DNA of 64,000 bases. Source: Pararhodobacter sp. CCB-MM2 (GTDB lineage: Bacteria > Pseudomonadota > Alphaproteobacteria > Rhodobacterales > Rhodobacteraceae). Where the stretch lies: the NCBI RefSeq assembly GCF_001691415.1, contig NZ_LRRR01000014.1, forward strand, positions 42,039 through 106,038, read 5' to 3'. Below the pieces are notes generated by a model. That model worked only from the letters and a program-made list of their open reading frames with translations. It had not been told where the DNA came from and did no database searches. Shown in pieces: positions 8,506-18,387 of this stretch; positions within the stretch are counted from its first letter, which is position 1, and every line of letters starts with the position of its first letter. Both the position numbers and the translations under genes were made by a program.

Positions 8506-8760
8506 TTAGGCCGTGCGGCGGAACATGCGCGCGACGGCGATCAGGATGCAGGCACCGATGAAGCCGACGATCAGCTGACCGATCCAGCCACCCAGCGTCG
8601 CACCGACCAGGGCCACCAGGATCCAGTTCAGCACCAGCGCGCCGACGATACCCAGAATGATGTTCATCAAGATGCCCATGTTCGATTTCATGAACTGTTC
8701 AGCCAGCCAGCCCGCAAGGCCGCCGACGATGATGGCTGCAATCCAACCTAGTCCGGTCAT
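8506..8760 (-). CDS. GlsB/YeaQ/YmgE family stress-response membrane protein
   Basis: 84 residues, mostly three hydrophobic Gly-rich helices (GWIAAIIVGGLAGWLAEQ, GILMNIILGIVGALVLNWIL, LGGWIGQLIVGFIGACILIAVARMF), typical of the family formerly called transglycosylase-associated. I chose the ATG at 8760 because GGGGGT lies 8 nt upstream; an upstream TTG would add five residues. The family is induced by stress and its molecular role is unresolved. It is monocistronic, with its own terminator. Confidence 0.92.
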   Translation of the reverse strand: MTGLGWIAAIIVGGLAGWLAEQFMKSNMGILMNIILGIVGALVLNWILVALVGATLGGWIGQLIVGFIGACILIAVARMFRRTA

Positions 8761-8831
8761 GGAAGATACCCCCAAGGATGTGTGATGCCGGGTCAGAGTG
8801 AATAGCGTCCCGGCGCTTGGGGAAATAACAA

Positions 8832-8859
8832 CGCCGGACGGATCTGGTTCCGCCCGGCG
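8832..8859 (-). terminator. terminator after dapD
   Basis: A 10-bp interrupted stem (CGCCGG-a-CGGA / TCCG-c-CCGGCG, 6-base loop). On the minus strand it is followed by the T-rich stretch GTTGTTATTTCC, 27 bases after the dapD stop. Confidence 0.75.
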
Positions 8860-8886
8860 CCCTGTTTTCTTAGGTCTGTCGCGAGA

Positions 8887-9714
8887 TCAGTCGCGCAGCA
8901 GCTCGTTGATCGAAGTCTTCGAGCGGGTCTTCGCGTCAACGCGCTTCACGATCACCGCGCAATAGAGGTTCACGCCGTTCTTCGACGGCAAGGAGCCCGC
9001 CACGACCACCGAACCCGCCGGCACTTCGCCATACATGACTTCGCCGGTCTCGCGGTCGACGATCTTGGTCGATTGGCCGATGAACACGCCCATGCCCAGC
9101 ACCGAGCCCTCGCGGACGATCACGCCCTCGACGACTTCCGAGCGCGCGCCGATGAAGCAATTGTCCTCGATGATGGTCGGGCCGGCCTGCATCGGCTCCA
9201 GCACGCCGCCGATACCGACGCCGCCCGAGAGGTGCACGTTCTTGCCGATCTGCGCGCAGCTGCCGACGGTGGCCCAGGTGTCGACCATGGTGCCGCTGTC
9301 CACATAGGCGCCGAGGTTCACAAAGGACGGCATCAGCACCACGCCCGGCGCGATGAAGGCCGATTTGCGCACGACGCAATTCGGCACGGCGCGGAAGCCC
9401 GCGGTCTTCCACTGCGCGGCGTCCCAGCCCTTGAACTTGCTGTCGACCTTGTCCCACCAGCCGCCGCCCTGCGGGCCGCCCGACTGCTCTTCCATGTCCT
9501 TCAGGCGGAAGCCCAGCAGAACCGCCTTCTTCGCCCATTGGTTGACATGCCAGCTGCCGTCGGCCTGACGCTCGGCCACGCGCAGCGAGCCCGAGTCGAG
9601 TGCGTTGAGCGTGTTCTCGATCGCGTCACGGGTTTCGCCCGTGGTAGCCGGGGTGATCCCGTCGCGGGCCTCCCAGGCGGCTTCGATGGCGGCTTCGAGT
9701 GCGGCGTTCGACAT
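8887..9714 (-). CDS. dapD: 2,3,4,5-tetrahydropyridine-2,6-dicarboxylate N-succinyltransferase
   Basis: 275 residues, the usual length. It adds the succinyl group from succinyl-CoA to tetrahydrodipicolinate in the succinylase branch of diaminopimelate and lysine synthesis. The N-terminal helical domain ([30 protein letters not shown]) is followed by a left-handed beta helix of hexapeptide repeats ([53 protein letters not shown]). It is preceded by GGAGAG at good spacing. The partner enzyme DapE is encoded 2.4 kb away on the same strand, so both halves of the succinyl branch are local. Confidence 0.97.
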   Translation of the reverse strand: MSNAALEAAIEAAWEARDGITPATTGETRDAIENTLNALDSGSLRVAERQADGSWHVNQWAKKAVLLGFRLKDMEEQSGGPQGGGWWDKVDSKFKGWDAAQWKTAGFRAVPNCVVRKSAFIAPGVVLMPSFVNLGAYVDSGTMVDTWATVGSCAQIGKNVHLSGGVGIGGVLEPMQAGPTIIEDNCFIGARSEVVEGVIVREGSVLGMGVFIGQSTKIVDRETGEVMYGEVPAGSVVVAGSLPSKNGVNLYCAVIVKRVDAKTRSKTSINELLRD

Positions 9715-9852
9715 GGGGCTCTCTCCGGTTTTCCAGCGTTATCCTGCCCTATAACGGGCGCGGGGCGTCTGGACAATGCGGCGCTTTCCGTAGTCGTTTG
9801 CATCCCCCGCGCGACAGGCTAGATCGCGGGGGCGACACCACAGGAGTTTCCC

Positions 9853-10248
9853 ATGGCCAAGATGATCCATTCCATGATCCGCGTGCTGGACGAGGCGCGC
9901 TCGCTCGCCTTCTACGACAAGGCTTTCGGGCTGAAAGTCGCGGACCGGCTGGATTTCGACAGCTTCACGCTGGTCTACCTGTCGAACCCCGAGACCGGCT
10001 TCGAGCTGGAACTGACGATCAACAAGGGCCGGACCGAGCCCTATGATCTGGGCGACGGCTATGGCCATCTGGCAGTCTCGGTCGAGGATGTCACCGCCGA
10101 GCATGCGCGGTTCGAGGCCGAGGGCCTGTCGCCGCGCAAGCTGGTGGATTTCGCGCCCGCCGGCGAGGTGATCGCCCGCTTCTTCTTCGTGGCCGACCCC
10201 GATGGCTATCAGATCGAGGTCCTGCAACGCGGCGGGCGCTACCTGTAA
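9853..10248 (+). CDS. gloA: lactoylglutathione lyase (glyoxalase I)
   Basis: 131 residues, a two-half VOC fold. It starts with MAKMIHSMIRVLD and has FELELTIN, YGHLAVSVED and GYQIEVLQR, giving the four expected metal ligands His-Glu-His-Glu (His 6, Glu near 57, His near 75 and Glu near 124). It converts the methylglyoxal-glutathione hemithioacetal to S-lactoylglutathione. The ATG is preceded by CAGGAG. It is convergent with the dehydratase gene, with one base between the stops. Confidence 0.95.
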   Translation: MAKMIHSMIRVLDEARSLAFYDKAFGLKVADRLDFDSFTLVYLSNPETGFELELTINKGRTEPYDLGDGYGHLAVSVEDVTAEHARFEAEGLSPRKLVDFAPAGEVIARFFFVADPDGYQIEVLQRGGRYL

Positions 10249-10249
10249 G

Positions 10250-11161
10250 TCAAATGGGCTCTGGTGCGGGGTTCGCCCCGCACAGCAGCACCGCGACCCG
10301 CTCGCCCGGCTCGGGCCGGTAGGCACCCGACAACAGCGCCGCGAGGGCCGTCGCGCCGGCGGGTTCGACCAGCTGGCGGCCCTCGCGCCACAGAAGCTTC
10401 TGCGCCTCGGTGATCGCGTCATCGCTGACCAGCATCGAGGGGATGCCCTGCGACTGCGCCAACTCGTAGCTGAGCTGCCCGTGCCGCCGTGCTCCCAGCG
10501 CGTTTGCCGCGACGCCCGAGACCTCGACATCCACCGGCCCGCCCGCCTTCAACGCAGCATGCAGCGAACACGAGGTCTCGGGCTCGACCGCCACGACCTT
10601 GCGCGCACCCTGCCACCAGGCGAGCGCCCCGCCGATGAGGCCCCCGCCGCCGACGGCAATCAGCACCGTGTCGGCCGTGAGCCCCTGCGCGTCCCATTCC
10701 CGCGCCAAGGTCCCCTGCCCCGCCAGCGTGTTCACCGCGTCATAGGCATGGACTTGCATCGCGCCGGTCTCTTTCTCATAGGCCAGCGCGGCGGCCAGTG
10801 CATCGGCATATTGCCCCGGCACCACGGTCAGCCCCGCACCCGTCCGCTCGATCAGCGCGATCTTCGACGGCCCCGCCATCTCGGGGACGAAGATCTGCGC
10901 CGGGATGCCGAGGCTCGCCGCCGCATAGCCCACCGCCGCGCCATGGTTCCCGCCCGAGGCCGCGACGACCCCGCCCTTCGGCACCGGCCCCTTGATCAAC
11001 GAGTTGAACGCCCCGCGCGCCTTGAACGACGCGGTGTGCTGCAGATGCTCCAGCTTGATCTCGACGGCATGGCCGCCCAGCGTGATCTCCATCACCGGGG
11101 TGCGCCGCACATGGCCCTCGATCCGCCCCGCCGCCGCTTCGATTTCCGCCCGCCAATCCAT
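10250..11161 (-). CDS. PLP-dependent threonine/serine dehydratase
   Basis: 303 residues from the ATG at 11161, chosen because AGGAA lies 6 nt upstream; in-frame ATG and GTG codons occur 6 and 15 nt earlier. The fold-type II PLP motif HTASFKARGAFN holds the Schiff-base Lys (about 47), followed by ASGGNHGAAVGYAA and the phosphate-binding Gly loop VGGGGLIGG. There is no C-terminal ACT regulatory domain, so this is not the biosynthetic IlvA type. It more likely deaminates L-threonine or L-serine catabolically, or acts on a related amino acid or serine racemase substrate. Confidence 0.88.
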   Translation of the reverse strand: MDWRAEIEAAAGRIEGHVRRTPVMEITLGGHAVEIKLEHLQHTASFKARGAFNSLIKGPVPKGGVVAASGGNHGAAVGYAAASLGIPAQIFVPEMAGPSKIALIERTGAGLTVVPGQYADALAAALAYEKETGAMQVHAYDAVNTLAGQGTLAREWDAQGLTADTVLIAVGGGGLIGGALAWWQGARKVVAVEPETSCSLHAALKAGGPVDVEVSGVAANALGARRHGQLSYELAQSQGIPSMLVSDDAITEAQKLLWREGRQLVEPAGATALAALLSGAYRPEPGERVAVLLCGANPAPEPI

Positions 11162-11238
11162 CGCCATTTCCTGCACTTCTGGTCAATCTTTGTCCGCGAC
11201 ACTACCTAGGGGGTCCGATAGTTGAAAGGGGAGCCGCC

Positions 11239-12090
11239 ATGAGCAAGGCCACGAAGCGCGCCGACACCAGAACCCAGCGCCGTCACGCCCTGCGCGACAG
11301 CCATCAGGACATCGAAACCGCGCGCCATATTCCCCAGACGCCGCAGACCCTGTCACCGACCTATCGCCTCGCCTTCGCCGATGACGATTTCCTCTGCCGC
11401 GACGAGCTGCGCCCGGTCCGTCTGCAGCTGGAGCTGCTCAAGCCCGAAATGGCGATGAACGAAGCCGGCGTGAAATCGACCGTCGTGCTGTTCGGCGGCG
11501 CCCGCATTCCGGCGCCCGAGAACAAGGCCAAAGCCCGGACCGAGACGCTCGCCAACCTGTCGCATTACTACGACGAGGCGCGCAAATTTGCCCGCCGCAT
11601 CACCGAGATTTCGCTCGAACAGGGGGGCGACGACTGGATCGTCACCACCGGCGGCGGCCCCGGCGTGATGGAAGCCGGCAACCGCGGCGCGGCCGAGGCC
11701 GGGGGCAAATCCATCGGCCTGAACATCGTCCTGCCGCATGAACAGGCGCCAAACCAATACGTCACGCCCGAACTTTCCTTCAATTTTCACTATTTCGCGC
11801 TGCGGAAGATGCATTTCCTGATGCGCGCCCGTGCCGTCGCGGTTTTCCCCGGCGGCTTCGGTACGCTCGATGAAATGTTCGAGAGCCTGACCCTGATCCA
11901 GACAAAGCGCATGAAGCCGATCCCGTTCCTGCTGTTCGGGCGCGACTTCTGGGAGAAGGTCGTGAATTGGGAGATGCTGGCCGACGCGGGCACGATCGCG
12001 CCCGAGGATCTGAAGCTCTTCCGCCTCGTCGAAACGGCTGACGAGGCGGTGGAGGCGATCCTCAACTGGGATCACTCGGCGGCGAAATAA
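11239..12090 (+). CDS. LOG family protein (TIGR00730), putative nucleotide phosphoribohydrolase
   Basis: 283 residues. It carries the LOG signature pair GGGPGVMEA (138-146) and PGGFGTLDE (204-212), seen in cytokinin riboside 5'-monophosphate phosphoribohydrolases and other N-glycosidases of nucleoside monophosphates. An 80-residue N-terminal extension (Arg- and His-rich at first) precedes the Rossmann core, as in the longer bacterial subgroup. In bacteria the real substrate may simply be AMP or damaged nucleotides. The final 19 bases overlap the end of the convergent dapE gene. Confidence 0.92.
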   Translation: MSKATKRADTRTQRRHALRDSHQDIETARHIPQTPQTLSPTYRLAFADDDFLCRDELRPVRLQLELLKPEMAMNEAGVKSTVVLFGGARIPAPENKAKARTETLANLSHYYDEARKFARRITEISLEQGGDDWIVTTGGGPGVMEAGNRGAAEAGGKSIGLNIVLPHEQAPNQYVTPELSFNFHYFALRKMHFLMRARAVAVFPGGFGTLDEMFESLTLIQTKRMKPIPFLLFGRDFWEKVVNWEMLADAGTIAPEDLKLFRLVETADEAVEAILNWDHSAAK

Positions 12091-13226
12091 CGCTCGAGGA
12101 TATGGCGATAGACGCCCTTCAGCTGATGCACATGGTCAGTGGCGACATGCTCGTCGACCTTGTGCATCGACTGGCCGACCAGCCCGAATTCGACCACCGG
12201 GCAATGGTCCTTGATGAAGCGCGCATCCGACGTGCCCCCCGAGGTCGACAGCACCGGACGCCGCCCGCAATTGGCCTCGACCGCGTCGGTCACGAGGTCG
12301 GTGAACCAGCCCGGCGGGGTGACGAAGCTCTCGCCCGAGATCTTCACCATCAGCGAGAAATCGACGCTCGTCTCCTCGCGGATCTTGGCGATTTCTCCTT
12401 CCAGCCAGCCGGTCAGGCTGTCGCCGGAATGCAGGTCGTTGAACCGGATGTTCAGAACCGCATGCGCCTTCGCAGGGATCACGTTCGAGGTGGGGTTGCC
12501 GGTGTCGATCGTGGTCAGCGCCAGCGTCGAGGGATCGAACAGCGCGTTGCCCTGATCCAGCTCGTGACTGGCCAGCCGATCAAGCAATTTCACCAGCGCT
12601 GGCAAGGGGTTGCGTGCCCGATGCGGATAGGCGGCATGGCCCTGGATGCCACGTGCCTCGATCCGCGCGGTCATCGAGCCCCGGCGACCATTCTTCATCA
12701 TCTCGCCCATCTGCTCCGGGCAAGTCGGCTCACCGACGAGGCAATGCGTCATGCGCTCGCCCTCGGCCGCCATCCAGTCCAGCAGCGCCACTGTGCCGTC
12801 CGTGGCATCGCCCTCCTCGTCGCCGGTGATGGCGATGACCACGGCGCCATCGGGCGGCGTCTCGCGCACGAAATCCACCGCCGCCGCGACGAAGGCCGCG
12901 ACGCCCGACTTCATGTCGCAGGCCCCCCGGCCCCAGAGCTTGCCCTCGGCCTCGGTGGCCGAGAAGGGATCGAAGCGCCATTCCGCCGGATCGCCCACCG
13001 GCACCACATCGGTATGCCCGTTGAAGCCGAAGCTGCGGTTCGCCCCCTTCGCCCCCCAGCGCGCGAACAGGTTCGACGTGCCGTTGCGGTCGACGCGGGT
13101 GCAGGTGAAGCCGGCGGCGGACAGTTCGGCCTCCAACAGCTGCAGCGCACCGCCTTCCTCAGGCGTGACCGAGGGGCAGCGGATCAGCCGGGCAGTGAGA
13201 TCGACGGGGTCCATGGGCGCGGTCAT
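12072..13226 (-). CDS. dapE: succinyl-diaminopimelate desuccinylase
   Basis: 384 residues from the ATG at 13226, which has AAGGAG six bases upstream; the frame extends upstream without coding features. It is a di-zinc M20 peptidase-fold enzyme. Visible metal ligands and catalytic residues are in [35 protein letters not shown] (catalytic Glu), VGEPT and the C-terminal [16 protein letters not shown]. It hydrolyses N-succinyl-L,L-diaminopimelate to diaminopimelate for lysine and peptidoglycan. It ends 19 bases inside the convergent LOG gene. Confidence 0.97.
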   Translation of the reverse strand: MTAPMDPVDLTARLIRCPSVTPEEGGALQLLEAELSAAGFTCTRVDRNGTSNLFARWGAKGANRSFGFNGHTDVVPVGDPAEWRFDPFSATEAEGKLWGRGACDMKSGVAAFVAAAVDFVRETPPDGAVVIAITGDEEGDATDGTVALLDWMAAEGERMTHCLVGEPTCPEQMGEMMKNGRRGSMTARIEARGIQGHAAYPHRARNPLPALVKLLDRLASHELDQGNALFDPSTLALTTIDTGNPTSNVIPAKAHAVLNIRFNDLHSGDSLTGWLEGEIAKIREETSVDFSLMVKISGESFVTPPGWFTDLVTDAVEANCGRRPVLSTSGGTSDARFIKDHCPVVEFGLVGQSMHKVDEHVATDHVHQLKGVYRHILERYFAAE

Positions 13227-13469
13227 CGGCGGCTCCTTCAGCTGTCCGGACGGGTCTGGCGAAGTGCTACCGAAACCCCTCCCCCCTCGCAAGGCACCGG
13301 GGTCGTTGGCAGAAGCGCGGATTGACCTGTTGCCATGAAAACGGCACAGTTCACGCCGAAGTTGTACCCCTGCGCCCGCCGACCGGTCATAGCTCACGAA
13401 ACCTTAACCACTCTCCGGGCAGAACTGTAATCCTGAGACCGGCGTTGTCCGCTGGCAGGAGCATTTTGC

Positions 13470-15671
13470 ATGAATGACGACATCATCAGCAACGAGACAC
13501 GCCTGACGCGCATTCAGGGTCTGGTGGTGGACATTCTCAACGACCTTTTGCGCGCATCCATCGACCAGACCGATGCGTCGATCAACGCAGCCATATCGCG
13601 CTTGGGCGACTATTGCGTCCGGGATCGTGCCTATGTCTTCGTCCACGATGGTGAGGTGACCAACAACACCCACGAATGGTGCGCCGAGGGGATCGACCCG
13701 ATGCTGGAGCATCTTCAGGGCCTCCCGATCGAACTATACGGCCCGATCGCCGAAGCCTTGGACCGCGGTGAGCATTTCCATGTTCCCGACGTCGCCGAGA
13801 TGGAAGAGGGCTCACATTCCCGCGCGATTTTGGAAGAACAACAGATCCGCTCGATCCTGCTGGTGCCGATGCGCTGGGAAGGTGCGACCTACGGCTTCGT
13901 GGGCTTCGACGGCGTGCATCACACCCACGCCTTCCTGCCGGGTGAGGTCTATCTGCTGCAATCCGTGGCCGACGTGATCTGCTCGGTCCTGATCCGGCGC
14001 GAGAAGGACATCGCCGTCCGCGAAACCCAGGCGGAACTGGCCGACGAACAGGCGTTCCTCGAATCGATCCTGTCGACCTCGGCCATGGGGATGATGGTGT
14101 TCGACGCCGAGGGCCGCATCCAATTCGCCAATGATCAGGCCGAAACCGTGATGGGCGCCCCCCGCGCGGTGATGATCGGCAAGCCGCATGATTCCGACGA
14201 ATGGCGCTATACGCGAGAAGACGGCACGCCCTTCGCGAAGGGCGAGACCCCGTTCGATCAGGTGATCGAGACCGGCAAGGCCGCGACGCCGATCCGCTTC
14301 GCGCTGCATTGCCCTGACGGCCTGCGCTATTGCTCCGTCCATGCCGCCCCCGTCCCCATCGGCGATGGCACCCGCGCGCGGGTCGTCTACGCCTTGCTGG
14401 ACGTCACCGATCAGGTCGGGGCCGAGCGCGCCAAGGAAGAGGCGCTGGAAGAAGCCCACCGCGCCAATGCCGCCAAGTCGAACTTCCTCGCCAAGATGAG
14501 CCACGAGATGCGCACGCCCCTGAACGGCGTCCTCGGCGTGGCCGAGGTGCTGGAGGGGCTGGTGTCGGACGCCGATCAGCGTCGCATGGTCAAGGTCATG
14601 CACGATTCCGGCACGCTGCTGCTGAGCATCATCAACGACCTCTTGGACATGTCCAAGATCGAGGCCGATCTCCTCGAGATCGAGACTGTGCCCTTCGTGC
14701 CGATGGATATCGCCCAGCGGATCGAATCGGTGCACACGCTCAAGGCCTCGGAGAAGCATATTTCCTTCGGCGTCACCCTCTCTGGCGACGTCCAAGGCGC
14801 GCGCATGGGCGATCCGCACCGCATCCTACAGATCATGCACAACGTGATCTCGAACGCGGTGAAGTTTACCGAATCCGGCTCGGTCATGGTCGACATCAAT
14901 TGCGATGCGCCGGACGTGATGGCCCTGTCGGTGCGCGATACCGGCATCGGCATGAGCGAAGAGCAGATGGTTCAGGTGTTCGAGGAATTCGGTCAGGCCG
15001 ACAGCTCGATTGCCCGCCGCTTTGGCGGCACGGGCCTTGGCATGCCGATCGTCCGCCGTCTGGTGGAGATGATGGGCGGCAGCATCGACGTGGTGTCGGC
15101 CCCCGGCGAAGGCACGACCGTATCGCTGTCGCTGCCGATCGCACGGACGGATGTCCCGGAGGCTCGCAAACCCGCCCCTGAGGCCCCGCTAGACCCTGAG
15201 GCCCTGCACGGCCTGCGCGTTCTGGCTGCCGATGACAACCGGACCAACCGGATGATCCTGGGCGCCATGATGGGGCAACTGGGGATCGGGGCGGTTCTGG
15301 TACCCGATGGGGCCGAGGCGTTGAAAGCCTATGAGCGCGAGGAATTCGATCTGATCATCCTCGACATTTCGATGCCCGATCTCGATGGCGTATCGGTCCT
15401 GCGTGAGATCCGGGCACGGGAAGCGCAGCGGGCCACGGCGCCCGGCGCGCGTCCACCGGCCACCATGCTGCCAATCGTGGCCTTCACGGCCAACGCGATG
15501 TCGCATCAGGTGGAGGCCTATCTGAAAGCGGGCTTCGACGATTGCCTGACGAAACCCTTGCAGATTGAGAAACTGCGAGGCGCCCTTGGTCCGCTCATCG
15601 CCGAGCGGGGACGCCGTCGCCCAAAGCCGCGCAACAGCGTCATCACACTGCGACCAACCCTCACGGCCTGA
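13470..15671 (+). CDS. cytoplasmic GAF-PAS hybrid histidine kinase with receiver
   Basis: 733 residues without membrane helices. Order: a GAF-like domain (about 15-180, with LLVPMRWEGATYGFVGFD), a coiled linker, a PAS domain (about 195-315), the HisKA H box FLAKMSHEMRTPLNG with His 345, an ATPase domain (NVISNAVKFTESG, DTGIGMSEEQ, FGGTGLGMPIV), and a C-terminal receiver with Asp 632 in LDISMPDLDG and Lys in CLTKPLQ. It therefore probably autophosphorylates and passes phosphate to its own receiver before an unlinked phosphotransfer protein. The input domains imply a soluble intracellular signal. It stands alone with its own terminator. Confidence 0.93.
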   Translation: MNDDIISNETRLTRIQGLVVDILNDLLRASIDQTDASINAAISRLGDYCVRDRAYVFVHDGEVTNNTHEWCAEGIDPMLEHLQGLPIELYGPIAEALDRGEHFHVPDVAEMEEGSHSRAILEEQQIRSILLVPMRWEGATYGFVGFDGVHHTHAFLPGEVYLLQSVADVICSVLIRREKDIAVRETQAELADEQAFLESILSTSAMGMMVFDAEGRIQFANDQAETVMGAPRAVMIGKPHDSDEWRYTREDGTPFAKGETPFDQVIETGKAATPIRFALHCPDGLRYCSVHAAPVPIGDGTRARVVYALLDVTDQVGAERAKEEALEEAHRANAAKSNFLAKMSHEMRTPLNGVLGVAEVLEGLVSDADQRRMVKVMHDSGTLLLSIINDLLDMSKIEADLLEIETVPFVPMDIAQRIESVHTLKASEKHISFGVTLSGDVQGARMGDPHRILQIMHNVISNAVKFTESGSVMVDINCDAPDVMALSVRDTGIGMSEEQMVQVFEEFGQADSSIARRFGGTGLGMPIVRRLVEMMGGSIDVVSAPGEGTTVSLSLPIARTDVPEARKPAPEAPLDPEALHGLRVLAADDNRTNRMILGAMMGQLGIGAVLVPDGAEALKAYEREEFDLIILDISMPDLDGVSVLREIRAREAQRATAPGARPPATMLPIVAFTANAMSHQVEAYLKAGFDDCLTKPLQIEKLRGALGPLIAERGRRRPKPRNSVITLRPTLTA

Positions 15672-15709
15672 GCGGACGACGCCGCCCGTAAAGCTATGAC
15701 GTCAAACAG

Positions 15710-15739
15710 AAAACGCGCGTCTCAAACAGCGCGCGTTTT
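15710..15739 (+). terminator. terminator after the hybrid kinase
   Basis: A perfect 10-bp stem AAAACGCGCG / CGCGCGTTTT with a 10-base loop, followed by GCTTG. It lies 38 bases after the kinase stop. Confidence 0.8.
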
Positions 15740-15953
15740 GCTTGAAACAGATGCAATCGTTGGTTTAGCGCGAGAGAGGCGTGGCGTTGGCGATCTCCCG
15801 GACGTGGATCCACACCTGTAACCGTACTTACGGAAACACGAAGAGGGCACCACGCATCCCCTCCCATTGTGCAGCCGTATCCAGACTGACTGCGCAAGTG
15901 CTGCAGCAACAGGACGGAAACTGGCGCCTATGGGCCGAAACCGCCCAAGACGC
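15740..15953 (+). other. intergenic region between kinase terminator and lexA, with a doubtful 59-codon frame
   Basis: No recognised gene. One open frame runs from a GTG at 15781 (after GAGAGAG) to a TAA at 15958-15960, just past the lexA stop, encoding 59 residues that end in [18 protein letters not shown]. Its codon usage (AGG, AGA, CTA, GCA, CAA) is far from that of its neighbours and it matches no family I know. A 71-codon frame on the minus strand (15694-15909) is no better supported. I treat the region as non-coding until a conservation test says otherwise. Confidence 0.3.
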
Positions 15954-16643
15954 TCAATAACTCCGGATCAATCCGACAAGACGGCCCTGCACCTGCACCT
16001 GATCATCGCGCAGGACGCGAGTCTCATAGGCGGGGTTCGCGGCTTCCAGAGCGATCATCCCACGCTGCCGGCGGAATCGCTTCAACGTTGCCTCAAGCCC
16101 TTCCACCAAAGCGACAACGATATCGCCATTGTCCGCGGTGGTCTGTTCGCGGATCACGACGATGTCGCCGTCATGGATCCCGGCCTCGATCATTGAGTCG
16201 CCGTGAACCTCCAGCGCATAATGCTCGCCCTTGCCGCCCAGCATCGATCCCGGCACGGCGATGTGGTGCGAGACCTCGGAAATCGCCTCGATCGGTGTAC
16301 CGGCGGCGATCCGGCCCATCACCGGCAGGTCCATCGCGGCTGCGCTGACCGGCATGGCGCGCGCGGGCGCCGGGGCCGGAGCGGGCGGCGCGCCCCCTTC
16401 GATCACCCGCGGGACGCGCGCCTCCAAGGCCTCAGGCATGCGGACGACTTCGATGGCACGGGCGCGATGGGCGAGACGACGGATGAAGCCCCGTTCCTCC
16501 AGCGCGGTGATCAGCCGATGGATCCCCGATTTCGAGCGCAGGTTCAGCGCATCCTTCATTTCGTCAAAAGACGGCGGCACCCCGTCACGCTTCATCCGCG
16601 TGTCGATCAGTTCCAAAAGCTCGAGCTGTTTGCGGGTGAGCAT
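15954..16643 (-). CDS. lexA: LexA repressor
   Basis: 229 residues from the ATG at 16643, which has TTGGAGGA just upstream; a start four codons earlier is in frame but lacks a ribosome binding site. The N-terminal winged helix ([14 protein letters not shown] ... [29 protein letters not shown]) binds SOS boxes. The C-terminal peptidase half has the self-cleavage Ala-Gly at about 114-115, nucleophile Ser 150 (HGDSM) and general base Lys 188 (EATLKRF). RecA-filament-induced self-cleavage would derepress the SOS regulon. Its own promoter contains an SOS box. Confidence 0.98.
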   Translation of the reverse strand: MLTRKQLELLELIDTRMKRDGVPPSFDEMKDALNLRSKSGIHRLITALEERGFIRRLAHRARAIEVVRMPEALEARVPRVIEGGAPPAPAPAPARAMPVSAAAMDLPVMGRIAAGTPIEAISEVSHHIAVPGSMLGGKGEHYALEVHGDSMIEAGIHDGDIVVIREQTTADNGDIVVALVEGLEATLKRFRRQRGMIALEAANPAYETRVLRDDQVQVQGRLVGLIRSY

Positions 16644-16682
16644 CGCGTCCTCCAACAGGGAAACGTCAGGCGTTTGCCCCCT

Positions 16683-16697
16683 GTTCTACGCATGTTC
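16683..16697 (-). promoter_or_regulatory. SOS box (LexA operator) of lexA
   Basis: On the plus strand GTTC-TACGCAT-GTTC, that is GTTC-N7-GTTC, the direct-repeat LexA operator of Alphaproteobacteria. It lies 40 bases upstream of the lexA start codon and fits autorepression. The spacer and both half-sites are exact. Confidence 0.9.
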
Positions 16698-16732
16698 CCG
16701 TTTTGTGTCAACGCTTCATCAAGAAGCGCCGA

Positions 16733-17908
16733 TCAGAATGGCAGAACACTCACCGAGTCGCCTGCCTTGCGCGGCCCGTCGCCCAAGGGACGCTCCAGGA
16801 GGCAATCGGCATCGGCCAAGACGCCCAGAAGGGCGCTATCCTGCGACGGGAAGGGCGTGACGACGCCGTCCACCAGTCGCGCGCGCATGTAATGCGTCCG
16901 GGGACCCGTGGGGCCGACGTCCTCGCCCAGCACGGCCTGCTGGCGCAGCGGTGCGACCGAGGGCAGGCCCAGCCAGCGCCGGACCATCGGCAGCAGGAAC
17001 AGATGGCCGGTCACAACAGCCGAGACCGGATTCCCCGGCAGCCCGAGGTAGGGAACACCGCCCAATTGCCCCGCGATCAGCGGTTTGCCGGGGCGCATGG
17101 CGATCTTGTAGAAGGCGCGGCGCATGCCCAGCGCCTCGCCGACCTGACCCACGAGGTCATAATCCCCGACCGAGGCCCCGCCGATGGTCACGGCGATATC
17201 CGATTGCGCCATCTCGCCCATGGCGATCTCAAGCGCGTCGCGGCGGTCGGGTGCGATGGGCAGGATCAGCCCCTCGCCGCCGGCCGCATCGACCATGGCT
17301 TTCAAGGCGAAGGTGTTGGAGGCGATGATCTGGTCGCGGGTCGGATCCTCGCCGGGCATCACCAGTTCGTCTCCCGTGGCCAGCAGGGCGACCCGCGGGC
17401 GCGCGCGCACCGTGACATGCGGCACGTTCATCGCCGCCAGAAGGGCAAGATCGCGGGCATTCAGCACACGGGGCGGCGTCAGGGTGAAGCCTTCGTCGAA
17501 ATCGCCGCCCGCGGGGCGGATGTTCGGCCCCTGCCCGAGGTTGGGCTGGATGCTGATGATATCGCCGTCGCGGGCGACATCCTCCTGGATCACGACATGG
17601 TCGGCGCCTTCCGGGACCGGGGCGCCGGTGAAGATGCGGACGGCTTGACCCGGCTGGACGGTGCCGTCCCAGCCATGGCCCGCGGCGGCCTCGCCCACCA
17701 CGGTGAAGGCGGCGCCGATCGCCAGCTCGGCATCCCGCAGGGCGTAGCCATCCATCGCCGAGGACCGGAACGGCGGCTGGGCGCGCCGGGCACGGGCCGG
17801 TGCCGCAAGCACCCGGCCCGCCGCTTGCGCCAGCGCGACCGTTTCCACCCGCGCACCCGGCGTCACGAGGTCAAGGCAGAGCGACAGCGCCTCATCAACG
17901 CCGATCAC
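16733..17908 (-). CDS. moeA: molybdopterin molybdenumtransferase
   Basis: 391 residues. It inserts molybdate into adenylylated molybdopterin in molybdenum cofactor synthesis. Visible landmarks are [28 protein letters not shown], the MoCF-binding loop region [35 protein letters not shown], and a C-terminal beta barrel. The start is a GTG that overlaps the moaC stop by 4 nt (GTGA), so translation is coupled. It is the third gene of trpC-moaC-moeA. Confidence 0.96.
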   Translation of the reverse strand: MIGVDEALSLCLDLVTPGARVETVALAQAAGRVLAAPARARRAQPPFRSSAMDGYALRDAELAIGAAFTVVGEAAAGHGWDGTVQPGQAVRIFTGAPVPEGADHVVIQEDVARDGDIISIQPNLGQGPNIRPAGGDFDEGFTLTPPRVLNARDLALLAAMNVPHVTVRARPRVALLATGDELVMPGEDPTRDQIIASNTFALKAMVDAAGGEGLILPIAPDRRDALEIAMGEMAQSDIAVTIGGASVGDYDLVGQVGEALGMRRAFYKIAMRPGKPLIAGQLGGVPYLGLPGNPVSAVVTGHLFLLPMVRRWLGLPSVAPLRQQAVLGEDVGPTGPRTHYMRARLVDGVVTPFPSQDSALLGVLADADCLLERPLGDGPRKAGDSVSVLPF

Positions 17909-18387
17909 GCGTTATCCCTCACATAGGTGCCGGACTTGCCGCCTTCCTTGCGCAGGACCGCGATGCCGCCGATTTCCATCGATTTCTCAACGGCTTTGAG
18001 CATGTCATAGACGGTCAGCGCGGCGGTCGAGGCGGCAGTCAGGGCCTCCATCTCGACCCCGGTCTGGCCGGTCGTCTTGACCTCGGCGGTGATACGCACG
18101 CCGGGCAGCGAGGGGTCGGGCACCAGATCGACGCTGACCTTGGTGATCGGCAGCGGATGACAGAGCGGGATCAGATCCGAGGTCTTCTTGGCCGCCATGA
18201 TGCCAGCCAGCCGCGCGACACCCAGCACGTCACCCTTCTTGGCCGTGCCGGAGACGACATGGGCCAGCGTCTCGGGCAACATTACCACATGCGCGCAGGC
18301 GGTGGCAACGCGGCTGGTCACGGCCTTTTCGGACACGTCGACCATCAGGGCGCGGCCCTCGGCGTCGAAATGGGTGAGGCCGCTCAT
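17905..18387 (-). CDS. moaC: cyclic pyranopterin monophosphate synthase
   Basis: 160 residues, full length. It converts 3',8-cyclo-7,8-dihydro-GTP to cyclic pyranopterin monophosphate, an early step of molybdenum cofactor synthesis. The signature [17 protein letters not shown] holds the active-site Lys and His; [18 protein letters not shown] and [11 protein letters not shown] follow. Both ends overlap neighbours by 4 nt (trpC upstream, moeA downstream), indicating one mRNA. Confidence 0.97.
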   Translation of the reverse strand: MSGLTHFDAEGRALMVDVSEKAVTSRVATACAHVVMLPETLAHVVSGTAKKGDVLGVARLAGIMAAKKTSDLIPLCHPLPITKVSVDLVPDPSLPGVRITAEVKTTGQTGVEMEALTAASTAALTVYDMLKAVEKSMEIGGIAVLRKEGGKSGTYVRDNA

